DNA of 64,000 nucleotides from Sphingomonas populi (GTDB taxonomy: Bacteria; Pseudomonadota; Alphaproteobacteria; Sphingomonadales; Sphingomonadaceae): positions 1 to 64,000 of the forward strand of contig NZ_SGIS01000025.1 of the NCBI RefSeq assembly GCF_004208535.1. The letters run 5' to 3'. A model generated the notes under the pieces. It saw only the letters and a program-made list of their open reading frames with translations, ran no database searches and was not told the DNA's origin. A program made the position numbers and the translations under genes. How positions within the stretch are numbered: position 1 is the stretch's first letter; each line of letters begins with the position of its first letter. Below, in pieces: positions 42,913 to 51,950 of this stretch.

Positions 42913-43207
42913 TCAACCAGCGGCAATCCACTTATCCGAGCCGCGAGCCTGTGCAGACAAACCGAGCCACCTCTGGTTCCCGCATATCGCTGCAATGCCC
43001 GAATTCCTGACTGATGTGGTGAGCGGCACCATCGAAGCGCCCGAGCAAGTGGTCGGCGCGTCCGCTTTCGCGTCAGCTTGTCGACGGCGAATGAAGCGAC
43101 CGCCGGCGCATCCTCGGCGCTCCAATCGATCGAAATACGCTTATTCCTTCCCGACCTACTGGGCCGGGCAGCCGGATCTGTCGGTGGCGGGCGGGCTCAC
43201 CCGCGCC

Positions 43208-44110
43208 CTATGCTGCCGCAAAGTAAGTTCGAGACATGCGCCTGAACTGGAGTGGCGTGATGCCGACCCGCCGCGAGAAGGTTTCGGTCATGTGTGCCTG
43301 GCTCGCAAAGCCCGCCACGTAGGCGATCTTTGCGATTTCCTCTGAAGTCTCCGAAAGCAGTATCCTGGCCTGATGGAGTTTCCGCCCCACGACGCATTGA
43401 TACGGCGCACGACCGATTGCGGTCCGAAATACGTGCGCGAAGTGAAACGCACTTATGCCGCCCGCGGCCGACGCGATATCCTCGACCGAGACGTTGGCGG
43501 CATAATTCTCGTCGATGTAATCGAGCGCGCGTTTGATGCGCATAGAGGAAATCACGATCGGTGATTGCGTCGGAGGGGCTTTCCCAATGCTTTCCCGCAG
43601 AGTGGAGAGGAATGCATCCACCAAATTGCGAACGGCGTCGGGAGCGAGCTGTCCCATAAGCAGGGAGCGCCGAAAATCGAATGCAAGGCGCGAGATCGCA
43701 TCGGCTTCGAGGTTCTCGATCATCGGTAGCAATGAGAGACCCGGGATAATGCGCTCGCAGATCTGAGGATCCAGCGTGATCAGCAGATTTTCGCACATAT
43801 GTTCCTTGCGGACTTCAACCTTCGTTCCCGCTGGGACAAAGTAGAAGGAGCGGGATTTCGTGATCCGGTCGATTGTCGGCCCGGTATCGAGTTGAACCCG
43901 GACGATGCCCGGTTCGAACTCAAAACCGATCAGATGGTGGTTGAGCTTGATATGCGCTTGAGCGAACCGGTTCGGATAATAGGAAATATAGCCTAAGGCG
44001 TGTGCCGCACTCCATGGCGCGTCCGCCAGTCCGCGAACCGGATCGGCTCGCTTCGAGGCAAAGGTCATCGGCAGCTCGGCGAAAGCCTCGGTCTGAAAAA
44101 AATCAAGCAT
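43208..44110 (-). CDS. AraC-family transcriptional regulator
   Basis: From ATG 44110 (MLDFFQTEAFAELPMTFASK, GAGGAG ribosome site) the 300-residue protein has an N-terminal effector domain (FYFVPAGTKVEVRKEHMCEN) and the C-terminal double helix-turn-helix of AraC (VSVEDIASAAGGISAFHFAH; SSEIAKIAYVAGF-like EEIAKIAYVAGFASQAHMTE). It probably controls the neighbouring LLM monooxygenase and oxygenase genes, which are on the same strand upstream or divergent. The effector is not evident. Confidence 0.87.
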   Translation of the reverse strand: MLDFFQTEAFAELPMTFASKRADPVRGLADAPWSAAHALGYISYYPNRFAQAHIKLNHHLIGFEFEPGIVRVQLDTGPTIDRITKSRSFYFVPAGTKVEVRKEHMCENLLITLDPQICERIIPGLSLLPMIENLEADAISRLAFDFRRSLLMGQLAPDAVRNLVDAFLSTLRESIGKAPPTQSPIVISSMRIKRALDYIDENYAANVSVEDIASAAGGISAFHFAHVFRTAIGRAPYQCVVGRKLHQARILLSETSEEIAKIAYVAGFASQAHMTETFSRRVGITPLQFRRMSRTYFAAA

Positions 44111-44308
44111 CGGTCTGGCTCCTCGTCCGCCCGGTCTGGCGGCGATAGCATCCGAAAGCTCCGGCGTACGTGCTGTTGCACGCGACCAAGAGATTCGAGG
44201 CTTCAACCGAGCAGAACCCGCTCACCGGTCGTCCCAATCTCCGCCGAGATTCAACCTATAATGGTTTATCTCTAAAGTATCCTTTTGGCTTGGTCAAGAT
44301 TGACGAAA

Positions 44309-44340
44309 GGGGGCACGGATCCCGACGGATCGGTGCCCCC
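44309..44340 (-). terminator. Strong hairpin terminator after the LLM monooxygenase gene
   Basis: GGGGGCACGGATCC-CGAC-GGATCGGTGCCCCC forms a 14-bp stem with one mismatch. Read on the minus strand it is followed by TTTCG, a short T-run, and lies 40 bases after the monooxygenase stop. Confidence 0.75.
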
Positions 44341-44379
44341 TCTTCAAGTACCGCATCGGTGGGGCGACAGCCCATCCAG

Positions 44380-45522
44380 TTACGCTGTTGCGGCGATCGG
44401 CTCGCGCAGGCCCATCTGCTCGAGACGGGGAAGCACGTCCTTCCCGAACGCTCGCAGTCCCCCTTCGTAGTCGGTCCAGGTGAGAAGGATCGTATCGATG
44501 CCCGCGTCGGAGAGAGCTTTGATGGAATTCGCGATGTCTTCGGCGGTTCCGACGAGCGGGAAACCGCCGTAGCCCGCCTTGAGAGCGAAGCTCATCTGCT
44601 GGATGACGCCATCCGGCATCGTCTTGGCATTGGCCACGTTGATCTCGATGAACTCCGCGACAGCGGCGTCATCGCCTTGCGTCACGACATAATCGTGTAC
44701 GTAAGCCTCTGCTGCCTGGCGCGTATCGCGCTGGACCACATACGTGGAGATCCCGATCTGGATCTCCTTACCGTATTTTTCGCGGGCAAGATGACGATAT
44801 TGGTCGACTTGCGCCTTGATCTTCAAGGGATCGGTGCTCTGCGCAAGGATGAACGCAATATCTGCGTTCTTGGCGGCGAACTCCGTTCCGCGCGGCGATC
44901 CACCAGCATTCATAAACAGCGGACGGTTTTGCACCGGGCGGGGTTGGTTGATCGCACCGCGAAGTTTATAATACTCGCCGTTATAATCGAAGCTCTTCGT
45001 CTCCGCGTAGAGGCGGTCGAAGATCTCGACCCATTCGTCGGCGAGCGCATATCGGTCGGCGTGCGGCTTGATCTCCTCATCGAACATCGCAACTTCGGCG
45101 GGATACCATCCGCACACGAGATTCATACCGGCTCGGCCATTGGACACAATATCGACGGTGGTCGCCATCTTGGCGGCGATGACCGGATGAATAATGGTCA
45201 TGTGGACCGTGCTCATCACGGCGATGCGCTGGGTCGATGCTGCAATGGCGGCAGCCCACGTATAGGTCTCCATAAGGTCGCCGGAATAATGTTGATCGCC
45301 GCCGAACGGCTTCCAGCGCGACGCGGAGATGAAACCCTCGATGCCAAGCTCGTCGGCGTGCTTGGCGATCCGAACCTGAGTTTCCCAATCGCCGTCGAAC
45401 CGATCCGGGTGATGGGTGAACGCCGCGCCGCCGTTCGTCGCGAACACCCCGAGCTTGATACGGTTCGCACTGTCGCGAAGGAGGTTGGGTTTGGGGGGGC
45501 GAATCTCGCTCATAATACTCAT
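44380..45522 (-). CDS. RutA-like LLM-class flavin monooxygenase
   Basis: The roughly 380-residue protein is a bacterial luciferase-like (beta/alpha)8 enzyme: KLGVFATNGGAAFTHHPDRF, IGFISASRWKPFGG-like IEGFISASRWKPFGGDQHYS, TVDIVSNGRAGMNLVCGWYP and LLTWTDYEGGLRAFGKDVLP. The NLVxGW block is shared with pyrimidine oxygenase RutA and sulfone monooxygenases such as SfnG. Such enzymes use reduced FMN from a separate reductase to open rings or split C-N or C-S bonds. Two flavin-reductase-family genes lie within 9 kb. Candidate starts are 45564, 45549, 45522 and 45513; none has an ideal ribosome site. The substrate is unknown. Confidence 0.85.
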   Translation of the reverse strand: MSIMSEIRPPKPNLLRDSANRIKLGVFATNGGAAFTHHPDRFDGDWETQVRIAKHADELGIEGFISASRWKPFGGDQHYSGDLMETYTWAAAIAASTQRIAVMSTVHMTIIHPVIAAKMATTVDIVSNGRAGMNLVCGWYPAEVAMFDEEIKPHADRYALADEWVEIFDRLYAETKSFDYNGEYYKLRGAINQPRPVQNRPLFMNAGGSPRGTEFAAKNADIAFILAQSTDPLKIKAQVDQYRHLAREKYGKEIQIGISTYVVQRDTRQAAEAYVHDYVVTQGDDAAVAEFIEINVANAKTMPDGVIQQMSFALKAGYGGFPLVGTAEDIANSIKALSDAGIDTILLTWTDYEGGLRAFGKDVLPRLEQMGLREPIAATA

Positions 45523-45685
45523 TGCTCCATCATCGGCCTGGTCGGCCATTGCTGTGATCCGCACGTATGTTCGGCGGCATTGTGGGATGCTGGTAGTAAT
45601 CGGGCCTGGCGAAGCGGCGATGATCTGACTTTTCAGCGCGTTCTTTCGCTTCGGTGCGGCATTTACAGGGGTTCGGTGAGTGGTC

Positions 45686-46018
45686 TCACCAGATCAGAAG
45701 GACATTGACGACAAGCACAACGCCCGCAGGGATGGCGTGAGCAAACTGCCGGGCTCGAAACAACGTTCCGATTGCCGCCAGCATGATCAGCGCGCCAAGG
45801 GCGAGGCCAACGACGCGTGTCGCAGGGATGAGGATCAATACCAAAGCCGCAGCTTCAAGCGCAGCGGTGACGAACCGGAACGACTCCGGATAGCCCCAAT
45901 GCGCATATTCGCGTCGGATTCCGGCAGGGCCGATCAGATTGACGAGGGTCCCGGCCAGAAAGACGGCCGCGATCGCGTAAGTAGCCCAGATCTGCAGCGG
46001 CTCGGATGTGTGGATCAT
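45686..46018 (-). CDS. DoxX-like small membrane protein
   Basis: The 110-residue protein has four hydrophobic helices (IWATYAIAAVFLAGTLVNLI, then FVTAALEAAALVLILIPATR, then VGLALGALIMLAAIGTLF and IPAGVVLVVNVLLIW), the layout of DoxX-like proteins. Members are linked to quinone or redox functions in the inner membrane. It lies 38 bases downstream of the ABM-domain gene, probably in one transcript leading to the LLM gene. Confidence 0.7.
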   Translation of the reverse strand: MIHTSEPLQIWATYAIAAVFLAGTLVNLIGPAGIRREYAHWGYPESFRFVTAALEAAALVLILIPATRVVGLALGALIMLAAIGTLFRARQFAHAIPAGVVLVVNVLLIW

Positions 46019-46056
46019 CGATATTTGCTCCTGCCAGCGCTATCGCTGCGACGTCA

Positions 46057-46404
46057 TCATTCGAGCCAGGTTGGGACGACGATACACCCATTCTGCTCCA
46101 TCATCGTCTTCAGATGGCCGGGTAGATCACCCAGGATCAGCGTTCGCACCGGTCTCGCGCAAGCCCACGCCTTCTGGAGTGCCGGCATGGCCACCTGGAA
46201 GTGGCGTGCGAGCGAATCCGCGTCCTCATGCTTCTCGATCGCATAAATTTTGGTCGGCGCGCTTGGATCGCGATAGAAGTCGTAACTGAGGCGAACCTGA
46301 TTCTTCTCCGCGAGATCGACGACTTCGCGAAACGCCGCTTCGAACTCCGCTTCCTTCTCCTCGATAAGATCGAGTTCAATAAACAACTGGACGGCGCTCG
46401 ACAT
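46057..46404 (-). CDS. ABM-domain protein (YgiN-like, putative monooxygenase)
   Basis: From ATG 46404 (GGGAGAG ribosome site) the 115-residue product reads SAVQLFIELDLIEEKEAEFE, then AAFREVVDLAEKNQVRLSYD and KHEDADSLARHFQVAMPALQ. This is the dimeric ferredoxin-like fold of the antibiotic biosynthesis monooxygenase family. Members oxidise quinols or simply bind them without a cofactor. It heads the ABM-DoxX-LLM unit. The longer frame to 46602 lacks a ribosome site. Confidence 0.78.
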   Translation of the reverse strand: MSSAVQLFIELDLIEEKEAEFEAAFREVVDLAEKNQVRLSYDFYRDPSAPTKIYAIEKHEDADSLARHFQVAMPALQKAWACARPVRTLILGDLPGHLKTMMEQNGCIVVPTWLE

Positions 46405-47007
46405 TGCTCTCTCCCTTGGCCCCGGTGGACGTTGCAGATGATGCGGCGCCGATCGCAACCCGGCTTTCGGAATTCTGCGGCAATCTACAATGACCGGAGA
46501 ACCAAGGGGTGGGAGAGCCGGTACGCCATGACCTTCGGGTAGCAGGAATATGAAAGACTTTGCCGCGTCTGAACCCGCAGCTTCGTGTCGACTACTCGCC
46601 ATGGTTTGGGCGTTTCGATCTGTTGAGGGTGATCCAGCAATTCGGGCTCGGCAAGGGATCGCGCGAAGGCCGTTAATGAGACGGACAGGCCCGAAGGGGA
46701 GGGGTGGCGTTTATTATGTTCTCGCGCGGATTTCCGGTTTTACGCTCAGTGCATCGCGCGCAGGATGCCAGTGACGGACCAAACGGCGACACCGGCTTTC
46801 GTCCGCTGTGGCGCCGTCCGTGTCAGCTGCAAGTTCTAATCCGAAGGATGGCGCCGGTCGACGGCCGGGTTCCGGGACTTTGAAGGGTTTTGGCAAAGGC
46901 GATCGGGTCGATCGGCCGGTTACAGCAGCGTCGCGATGGGACGCCCGGGACGGCGCAGTAAGTTTTTTGAGACCCGGAGTTGCGCGGCAAATGCAAGGAG
47001 CATTAGG
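46405..47007. other. Divergent intergenic region
   Basis: No gene is supported; short frames lack domains. It should contain the divergent promoters of the ABM-DoxX-LLM unit and of the Rieske oxygenase, whose AAGGAG ribosome site is at 46995. I could not define a convincing regulator site. Confidence 0.4.
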
Positions 47008-48120
47008 ATGAACGCGTCTATTTTTATCATGGACAGTTGGTATGTCGCGGCAATCGAAGCAGAACTAGCCACGGATACCATTTTTGCACGTACGATCTGT
47101 GGGGAGCCAATTGCGTTTTTCCGCGGCTCGGCAGGACAGGTGATCGCGCTGGAAGATCGCTGCTGCCACAAAAGCCTGCCGCTGCATATGGGCATGATCG
47201 AGGGCTGCAGCTTGCGCTGCGGCTATCACGGCATGGTGTTCGACGACACGGGTCGCTGCACGGAGATACCCGGACAGGAGCACATTCCCGCAAACGCCGT
47301 TGTGCGTGCCTATCCGGTCCGTTCGCGCCATGGCTGCATCTGGATCTGGATGGGGGATCCGGCTCTCGCCGACGACAATGAGATCCCCGATTATCATTGG
47401 CTCGATGCGCCGGGCTGGGGCGCGCGCACCAACTATGTTCACGTAAAGGCGAATTACCGCCTGATCGTCGAGAACCTGCTTGATCTCACACACCTGACCT
47501 TCGTTCACGGACGAACCATAGGCAACGCCGCTGTCGTAAAGCAGGCAGGCGTCACTTTCGAGCGAGGCGATCGCGAGGTGAAGGTCACGCACATCATGCG
47601 GGACGTCCAGCCGCCTCCGAGCTACCGCGCTTCGGTCGCTTTCGATGGCCCTGTCGATCGCTGGATGATCGTGCACTATGCACCGCCGTCCTTTTGCCGT
47701 CTCTACACGGGCGCGGTGCAGCGGCAGGGCGATCAGATCCTCCGCCGCCTGGACTGGCGCAACCTCAACGCAGTCACGCCCGAGACCGCCACGACGACGC
47801 ATTACTTCTGGGGGCACGCCCAGGCACATGACCCGGGCGACGAGGCTGTTACCGACTTTGTCGTCAGTCAGATCAAGGCGACCTTCGAAGAGGATGTCGT
47901 GATCTTCGAGGCGCAGCAGGCGGCCATTTCGGCTGATCCCGGCCGACCGACATCGCGCTTTTCGACAAAGGCCGATGCCGGGGCCCAGCACGCCATGCGG
48001 GTGCTCGACCGGTTGCTCAAGGAGCAGGCCAGTGGCCAACCGGTCCACATCAAATTCACCGAACTGCAGTTGGCACCACAGCTTCCCGCGTCGGACGTGG
48101 ACATCGCGATAGACATATAA
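47008..48120 (+). CDS. Rieske non-heme iron oxygenase (vanillate-demethylase type)
   Basis: The 370-residue protein has the [2Fe-2S] motif Cys52-x-His54 ... Cys71-x2-His74 (RCCHKSLPLHMG, RCGYHGMVFD) and the mononuclear iron motif with His162 and His167 (ENLLDLTHLTFVHGR). This is the single-component oxygenase type that demethylates or hydroxylates aromatic ethers, amines or heterocycles. No ferredoxin or dedicated reductase gene follows, so electrons must come from elsewhere. The acidic bridging Asp (LLDLTH) is present. The substrate is unknown; its position suggests it acts early in the pathway of this region. Confidence 0.9.
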   Translation: MNASIFIMDSWYVAAIEAELATDTIFARTICGEPIAFFRGSAGQVIALEDRCCHKSLPLHMGMIEGCSLRCGYHGMVFDDTGRCTEIPGQEHIPANAVVRAYPVRSRHGCIWIWMGDPALADDNEIPDYHWLDAPGWGARTNYVHVKANYRLIVENLLDLTHLTFVHGRTIGNAAVVKQAGVTFERGDREVKVTHIMRDVQPPPSYRASVAFDGPVDRWMIVHYAPPSFCRLYTGAVQRQGDQILRRLDWRNLNAVTPETATTTHYFWGHAQAHDPGDEAVTDFVVSQIKATFEEDVVIFEAQQAAISADPGRPTSRFSTKADAGAQHAMRVLDRLLKEQASGQPVHIKFTELQLAPQLPASDVDIAIDI

Positions 48121-48284
48121 GCCGCGGCTCCTCCCGATTCCCGCGCGGGCCGTGACGATCAGGCGGGATCGTCTCCCTGCAAATCGCTCGCAATGGCGTC
48201 GATGTCACTGTGGCGGATCCGGTGGGACGGCTGCCGCACCGGGGAATTTTCTGGGGCCGGGCGTGCAGTAAGGATGTTCGACAG

Positions 48285-48851
48285 ATGACCGGTGACAACG
48301 CTACGAACGGCACGAATACCCCCTCCGGTATTTGCATTCGTCCGATCGATCGCGGTGATGCGGATCAGGTCGCGGCCCTTCTGCAATCCAACGCGGCGTC
48401 CCGGGGGGGCGCCTTGTTCGGAGAATATCCGCAAGAAAAGGTGGAGGCGATGAGCTTTGGCGAAGGCGCCCAGGCTGTCGTCGCGGTTCGCGGCGGGAAG
48501 GTCGTCGGCGTCCTCTTCGGCCTATCGCTTACCAGCCCGCATCCCCCGATCATCACCGCCATGCTGGCGGCATACCCGGGAGGGCGCGACCGTTATGTTT
48601 ACGGACCTGTCTGCATTGACGCGTCCGAGCGAGGTCGGGGGCTGCTGCGATTGCTGTACGACGCGCTGCGCCTACGCTTCAGCGGTCTTGAGGCCGTGCT
48701 GTTCATTCGCGAAGACAATACGGCATCTCGCAACGCGCATGAGTCGCTTGGAATGAAGCCTGTGTCGCGCTTTTTCTTCGATTCGGCTGACTACACGGTC
48801 TTCAGCGATGGGCCGCACCCGTTGGCACCGGCGCGGCCCGTCCTCCTTTAA
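48285..48851 (+). CDS. GNAT-family acetyltransferase
   Basis: The 188-residue protein from ATG 48285 shows the GNAT pattern: GICIRPIDRGDADQVAALLQ, then VVAVRGGKVVGVLFGLSL, YVYGPVCIDASERGRGLLRL (acetyl-CoA loop, RGRG) and REDNTASRNAHESLGMKPVS. It transfers an acetyl group to an unknown amine, perhaps a pathway intermediate or resistance target. It follows the Rieske gene and converges on the amidohydrolase gene with a 16-bp gap. Confidence 0.78.
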   Translation: MTGDNATNGTNTPSGICIRPIDRGDADQVAALLQSNAASRGGALFGEYPQEKVEAMSFGEGAQAVVAVRGGKVVGVLFGLSLTSPHPPIITAMLAAYPGGRDRYVYGPVCIDASERGRGLLRLLYDALRLRFSGLEAVLFIREDNTASRNAHESLGMKPVSRFFFDSADYTVFSDGPHPLAPARPVLL

Positions 48852-48867
48852 AACACGGACGCCAACC

Positions 48868-50262
48868 TCATTTCGGCCACCCCCCGGCCAGTTCGAACCC
48901 GTGACGTTCGAAGCTGCTTTTCTTGGCCTGCAGGACCAACTTTCCGATCGCATCGAGATCGACGTCGATGAGGATTCCATCGTCCATCAGGATGCGCCCA
49001 TCGACGATCACCGTCTGCGCGTCGCGAGCTGAACCGCCATAGACGAAATCGGCAACCGGGTTCGCGAAGGGCTCGGGCCACCAATGCGGCCCGCTGGTAT
49101 CGAAGATCGCCAAATCGGCCGCCTTTCCGACCTCCAGTGAGCCGATCCGATCGTCCCAACCGACAGCCTCAGCGCCCTTGATGGTCGCCATCTCGAAAAC
49201 GTGGTGCGGGTTCATGATCGTGGGATCGCGACGAACGTCCTTATGGGTGCAGGCCGCAAACTGCATCATTCGCGCCATATCTTGGGTACGCGCGATCGCG
49301 ATGGCGTCTGTGCCGAGAACCACTTTCGCGCCGGCAGCGACGAGGTCTGGAATCACGCCGTGTGCGACCCAGCCGTTGCCGCCGACGAGGCTCGAACCCG
49401 GACAATGGGCAATGTTCGTGCCGGTCTCCGCGAGCAACTCCACGTCGGCCTGAGGAATCCAACCAATGTGTGCGAGCATCATGTGCGGGCCGAGCAGGCC
49501 CAGGCGCTTCAGCCGTTGGATATCGGGATTGGTTGTCATTTCGGGCTCGCCGGCGGGTGGCTGCCGTCCAATGAAGTGCGAAACTATGCCGACCCCTCGC
49601 GCCTTGGCGTGGTCGAGCACCATCGTCGCAAGCTCGTCGCTGACCGCCGGGAGGATGTCGATGTCGTAGCATGCGCGCAGGCGCCCGTCAGCGGCGCCGT
49701 GCCAGCGATCGACGACTTCGTCGGCGCGCTCGATCGCCGTCTGGGTATCGTCGACGTGCCCGCCAAACGGCCCTGCGACATCCATCACCCGGTAGGTGAC
49801 GATGCCGCGAATTCCGAACTCCTCGGCCGCGCGAGCCACGGCGTTGGGCTGCGGGCTCGCACCGTCCACGAAGCAGGTCGTTCCCAGCCGAAGCATCTCG
49901 ACATAGGTTGCGCAGGCGGACGCATATGCTTCCTCGTCCGTGATCCCATCCTCGTAGGGGATGACGCGATCGCGCAGGCGAATGAGTTGCGGCGTGTCGT
50001 CGACGAGCCCTTTGATGAGATAATCGACGGGGTGGTTGTGGCTGTCGATCAATCCGGGAGTGACGAGACCGGCCGGCGCGTCGATATGCCTCTTGCCGGA
50101 AAACTTGGCGGTGATCTCCGCGCGTGGACCGACGGCGACGATGTCGGAGCCATCGATCGCGATCGCGCCGTCACGGATGATGCGGCGCTCGGCGTCGACG
50201 GTAACGATGCACCCGGCGGTTATGAGGATGTCGACGGATCGCTTGTCGCTGTCTTGGGTCAT
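48868..50262 (-). CDS. TRZ/ATZ-family amidohydrolase
   Basis: From ATG 50262 (GAGGTGAT upstream) the 464-residue protein has metal ligands His75 and His77 (LIDSHNHP), a His in VSHFIGRQPP, His in MMLAHIGWIP and Asp in KVVLGTDAIAI. The family deaminates or dechlorinates N-heterocycles or hydrolyses cyclic amides (AtzA/TrzN, guanine and cytosine deaminases). It lies 37 bases after the flavin reductase gene in a four-gene operon, so it probably hydrolyses an amide or amino group exposed by oxygenation. The substrate is not deducible. Confidence 0.88.
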   Translation of the reverse strand: MTQDSDKRSVDILITAGCIVTVDAERRIIRDGAIAIDGSDIVAVGPRAEITAKFSGKRHIDAPAGLVTPGLIDSHNHPVDYLIKGLVDDTPQLIRLRDRVIPYEDGITDEEAYASACATYVEMLRLGTTCFVDGASPQPNAVARAAEEFGIRGIVTYRVMDVAGPFGGHVDDTQTAIERADEVVDRWHGAADGRLRACYDIDILPAVSDELATMVLDHAKARGVGIVSHFIGRQPPAGEPEMTTNPDIQRLKRLGLLGPHMMLAHIGWIPQADVELLAETGTNIAHCPGSSLVGGNGWVAHGVIPDLVAAGAKVVLGTDAIAIARTQDMARMMQFAACTHKDVRRDPTIMNPHHVFEMATIKGAEAVGWDDRIGSLEVGKAADLAIFDTSGPHWWPEPFANPVADFVYGGSARDAQTVIVDGRILMDDGILIDVDLDAIGKLVLQAKKSSFERHGFELAGGWPK

Positions 50263-50299
50263 GATCACCTCTGCTTGAATGGAGACTATCGGCTTGAAA

Positions 50300-50776
50300 T
50301 TAGCCGGCGCGCGCGAAGCGGCCGTCAACGTAGAGAAGGGGGTCAATATCGTCCCTCAGACGGATTTCGCGGACAGCGCCAATACAGATCGTGTGCGTGG
50401 CGAATGTGATCAGCTGGCGACGCTCACACAGCAGCACGGCTTGGGCATCGAGCAGGTAAGGCGGAGCATCCTCGCGGTGTTCCCATTGGCCGGTCGCGAA
50501 GCGGGCATCGCGCATTTTCGTGTCGGAAAACACGGTTGCGACGTCGTGCTGGTCCTGATGAAGGATGTTGATGCAGAAGGCTTCGGCCTCGATGAGAAGA
50601 TTGTGCATCGACGCTGTCTGATTGACACAGACTAGCAGGCTTGGCGGATCAGCCGCGAGCGACGATACCGCAGTCGCGGCCATCCCCATCGGCCGGTCGC
50701 CGTCCCGAATGGTGATGATGTTGACCGTCGCTGCAAGGCGGCGCATCGCCAGTTTGAAATCCTGATCGAGTGCCAT
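50300..50776 (-). CDS. Flavin reductase (HpaC/RutF-like)
   Basis: The 158-residue protein has the short flavin-reductase pattern: LAMRRLAATVNIITIRDGDR, PMGMAATAVSSLAADPPSLL, VCVNQTASMHNLLIEAEAFC and FCINILHQDQHDVATVFS. Members supply reduced FMN or FAD to two-component monooxygenases. Its start follows the DHBP-synthase stop by 1 base (TAGgATG). It is the natural partner for the LLM monooxygenase at 44380, and the ribB-type gene before it would raise flavin supply. Confidence 0.88.
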   Translation of the reverse strand: MALDQDFKLAMRRLAATVNIITIRDGDRPMGMAATAVSSLAADPPSLLVCVNQTASMHNLLIEAEAFCINILHQDQHDVATVFSDTKMRDARFATGQWEHREDAPPYLLDAQAVLLCERRQLITFATHTICIGAVREIRLRDDIDPLLYVDGRFARAG

Positions 50777-50777
50777 C

Positions 50778-51950
50778 CTAGGGGTGCCTTCCCGTGACGA
50801 GGTGCGGCACGAAGCCTTTCAGTGGGCGCTCTTCGACGATCGTCAAGCCATAGCCTGCGAGAGCTACCGGGCTGTGCGGTGTGGTCGAAAGAAGAATTAT
50901 GTCGTGAATGCCAAGCTCGGTCAGAACCTGCGCGCCGGTGCCATAGTCGCGTAATTCGCCTGGATCGGAGGTCTCGCCGCGGATCTGGCGTTGACGCTCT
51001 GCGATTGCGCCACCGAGGTCGCCAAAACTGCGGTTGATAACGACGACGACGCCGTTGCCCTCTCGTTCAATCGTCTGCATCGCGGATTGTAGAAGGCCGG
51101 TTCGGTCGCCGATCTCACCCAGAGTATCGCTGAACAGGTCGAGCTGATGCATGCGCACGAGTGTCGGGCGGTCGGGTTTGATATCACCTTTGACCAGCGC
51201 GATCGTCTGGCTGCCGACGGCGTCGTTGCGGAAGCTCATCATCCTCCACTGGCCGCCGAAGTGGCTGAGGAATTCGGTCTCTGCGGCCTTGACGACGGTA
51301 CGGTCGTGCCGGCGCCGGTAGGCGATCAGATCGCGGATCGTACCAAGCTTCAGAGCGTGGCGTTGCGAGAAGGCGATCAGGTCGTCGAGGCGCGCCATGG
51401 TGCCGTCTTCGTTCATGATCTCGCAAATGACGCCGGACGCGTTCAGGCCGGCCAGCCGGGCGACGTCGACCGCCGCTTCGGTATGGCCGGCACGTACGAG
51501 GACGCCTCCCGGACGCGCCACGAGGGGAAAGATGTGCCCGGGTGAGACAACGTCTTCGGGCCCATGCGCGGCGTCGATCGCGACGGCGATTGTCCGTGCG
51601 CGGTCACCTGCCGAGATGCCGGTCGAGACTCCTTGCCGCGCCTCGATCGAGACGGTAAATGCCGTCTCGTGGCGCGTTCCATTGCTCGTCGCCATGGGAT
51701 CCAGGTTTAGCTGGTCGGCGCGCGCCTTCGTAAGAGCGAGGCAGATTAGGCCACGGCCGCAGGTGGCCATGAAATTGATCGCATCGGGCGTTGCCATCTG
51801 TGCTGGGACAATGAGATCGCCCTCATTTTCGCGATCCTCGTCATCGACGAGAATGAACATGCGGCCGTTACGGGCCTCATTGATGATCTCTTCGGCCGAG
51901 GAGAGGGCCGGGGAGGGCATCGCGAAGGGTGTATGTCGAGCGTGCGTCAT
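50778..51950 (-). CDS. ribB: DHBP synthase with degenerate GTP cyclohydrolase II domain (RibBX type)
   Basis: The N-terminal about 205 residues are an intact RibB (LVDDEDRENEGDLIVPAQMA, VRAGHTEAAVDVARLAGL) that makes the four-carbon riboflavin precursor. The C-terminal half follows the RibA fold (SQTIALVKGDIKPDRPTLVR, then MHQLDLFSDTLGEIGDRTGL) but lacks the zinc-binding Cys residues and Arg of SECLTGD...RCDCG, so it cannot be a GTP cyclohydrolase. Such RibBX hybrids are known in Proteobacteria. ATG 51950 overlaps the nitroreductase stop (ATGA). It probably boosts flavin for the flavin-dependent enzymes around it. Confidence 0.9.
   Translation of the reverse strand: MTHARHTPFAMPSPALSSAEEIINEARNGRMFILVDDEDRENEGDLIVPAQMATPDAINFMATCGRGLICLALTKARADQLNLDPMATSNGTRHETAFTVSIEARQGVSTGISAGDRARTIAVAIDAAHGPEDVVSPGHIFPLVARPGGVLVRAGHTEAAVDVARLAGLNASGVICEIMNEDGTMARLDDLIAFSQRHALKLGTIRDLIAYRRRHDRTVVKAAETEFLSHFGGQWRMMSFRNDAVGSQTIALVKGDIKPDRPTLVRMHQLDLFSDTLGEIGDRTGLLQSAMQTIEREGNGVVVVINRSFGDLGGAIAERQRQIRGETSDPGELRDYGTGAQVLTELGIHDIILLSTTPHSPVALAGYGLTIVEERPLKGFVPHLVTGRHP

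Larger units (their letters stand above)
41698..42974. mobile_element. IS3-family insertion sequence (1,277 bp)
   Basis: Terminal inverted repeats AGAGGTGGCTCGG lie at 41698-41710 and, inverted, 42962-42974, with a further inner match of GGATAAGTGGATTGCCG on both sides. The flanks carry the direct repeat GGT (41695-41697 and 42975-42977), a 3-bp target duplication as usual for the family. It contains two overlapping transposase genes and looks intact. Confidence 0.92.

Noticed and set aside
42975..43207. A gene downstream of the IS3 element
   Set aside because: All frames are short or interrupted and no domain is recognisable. At most it is debris of an older gene.
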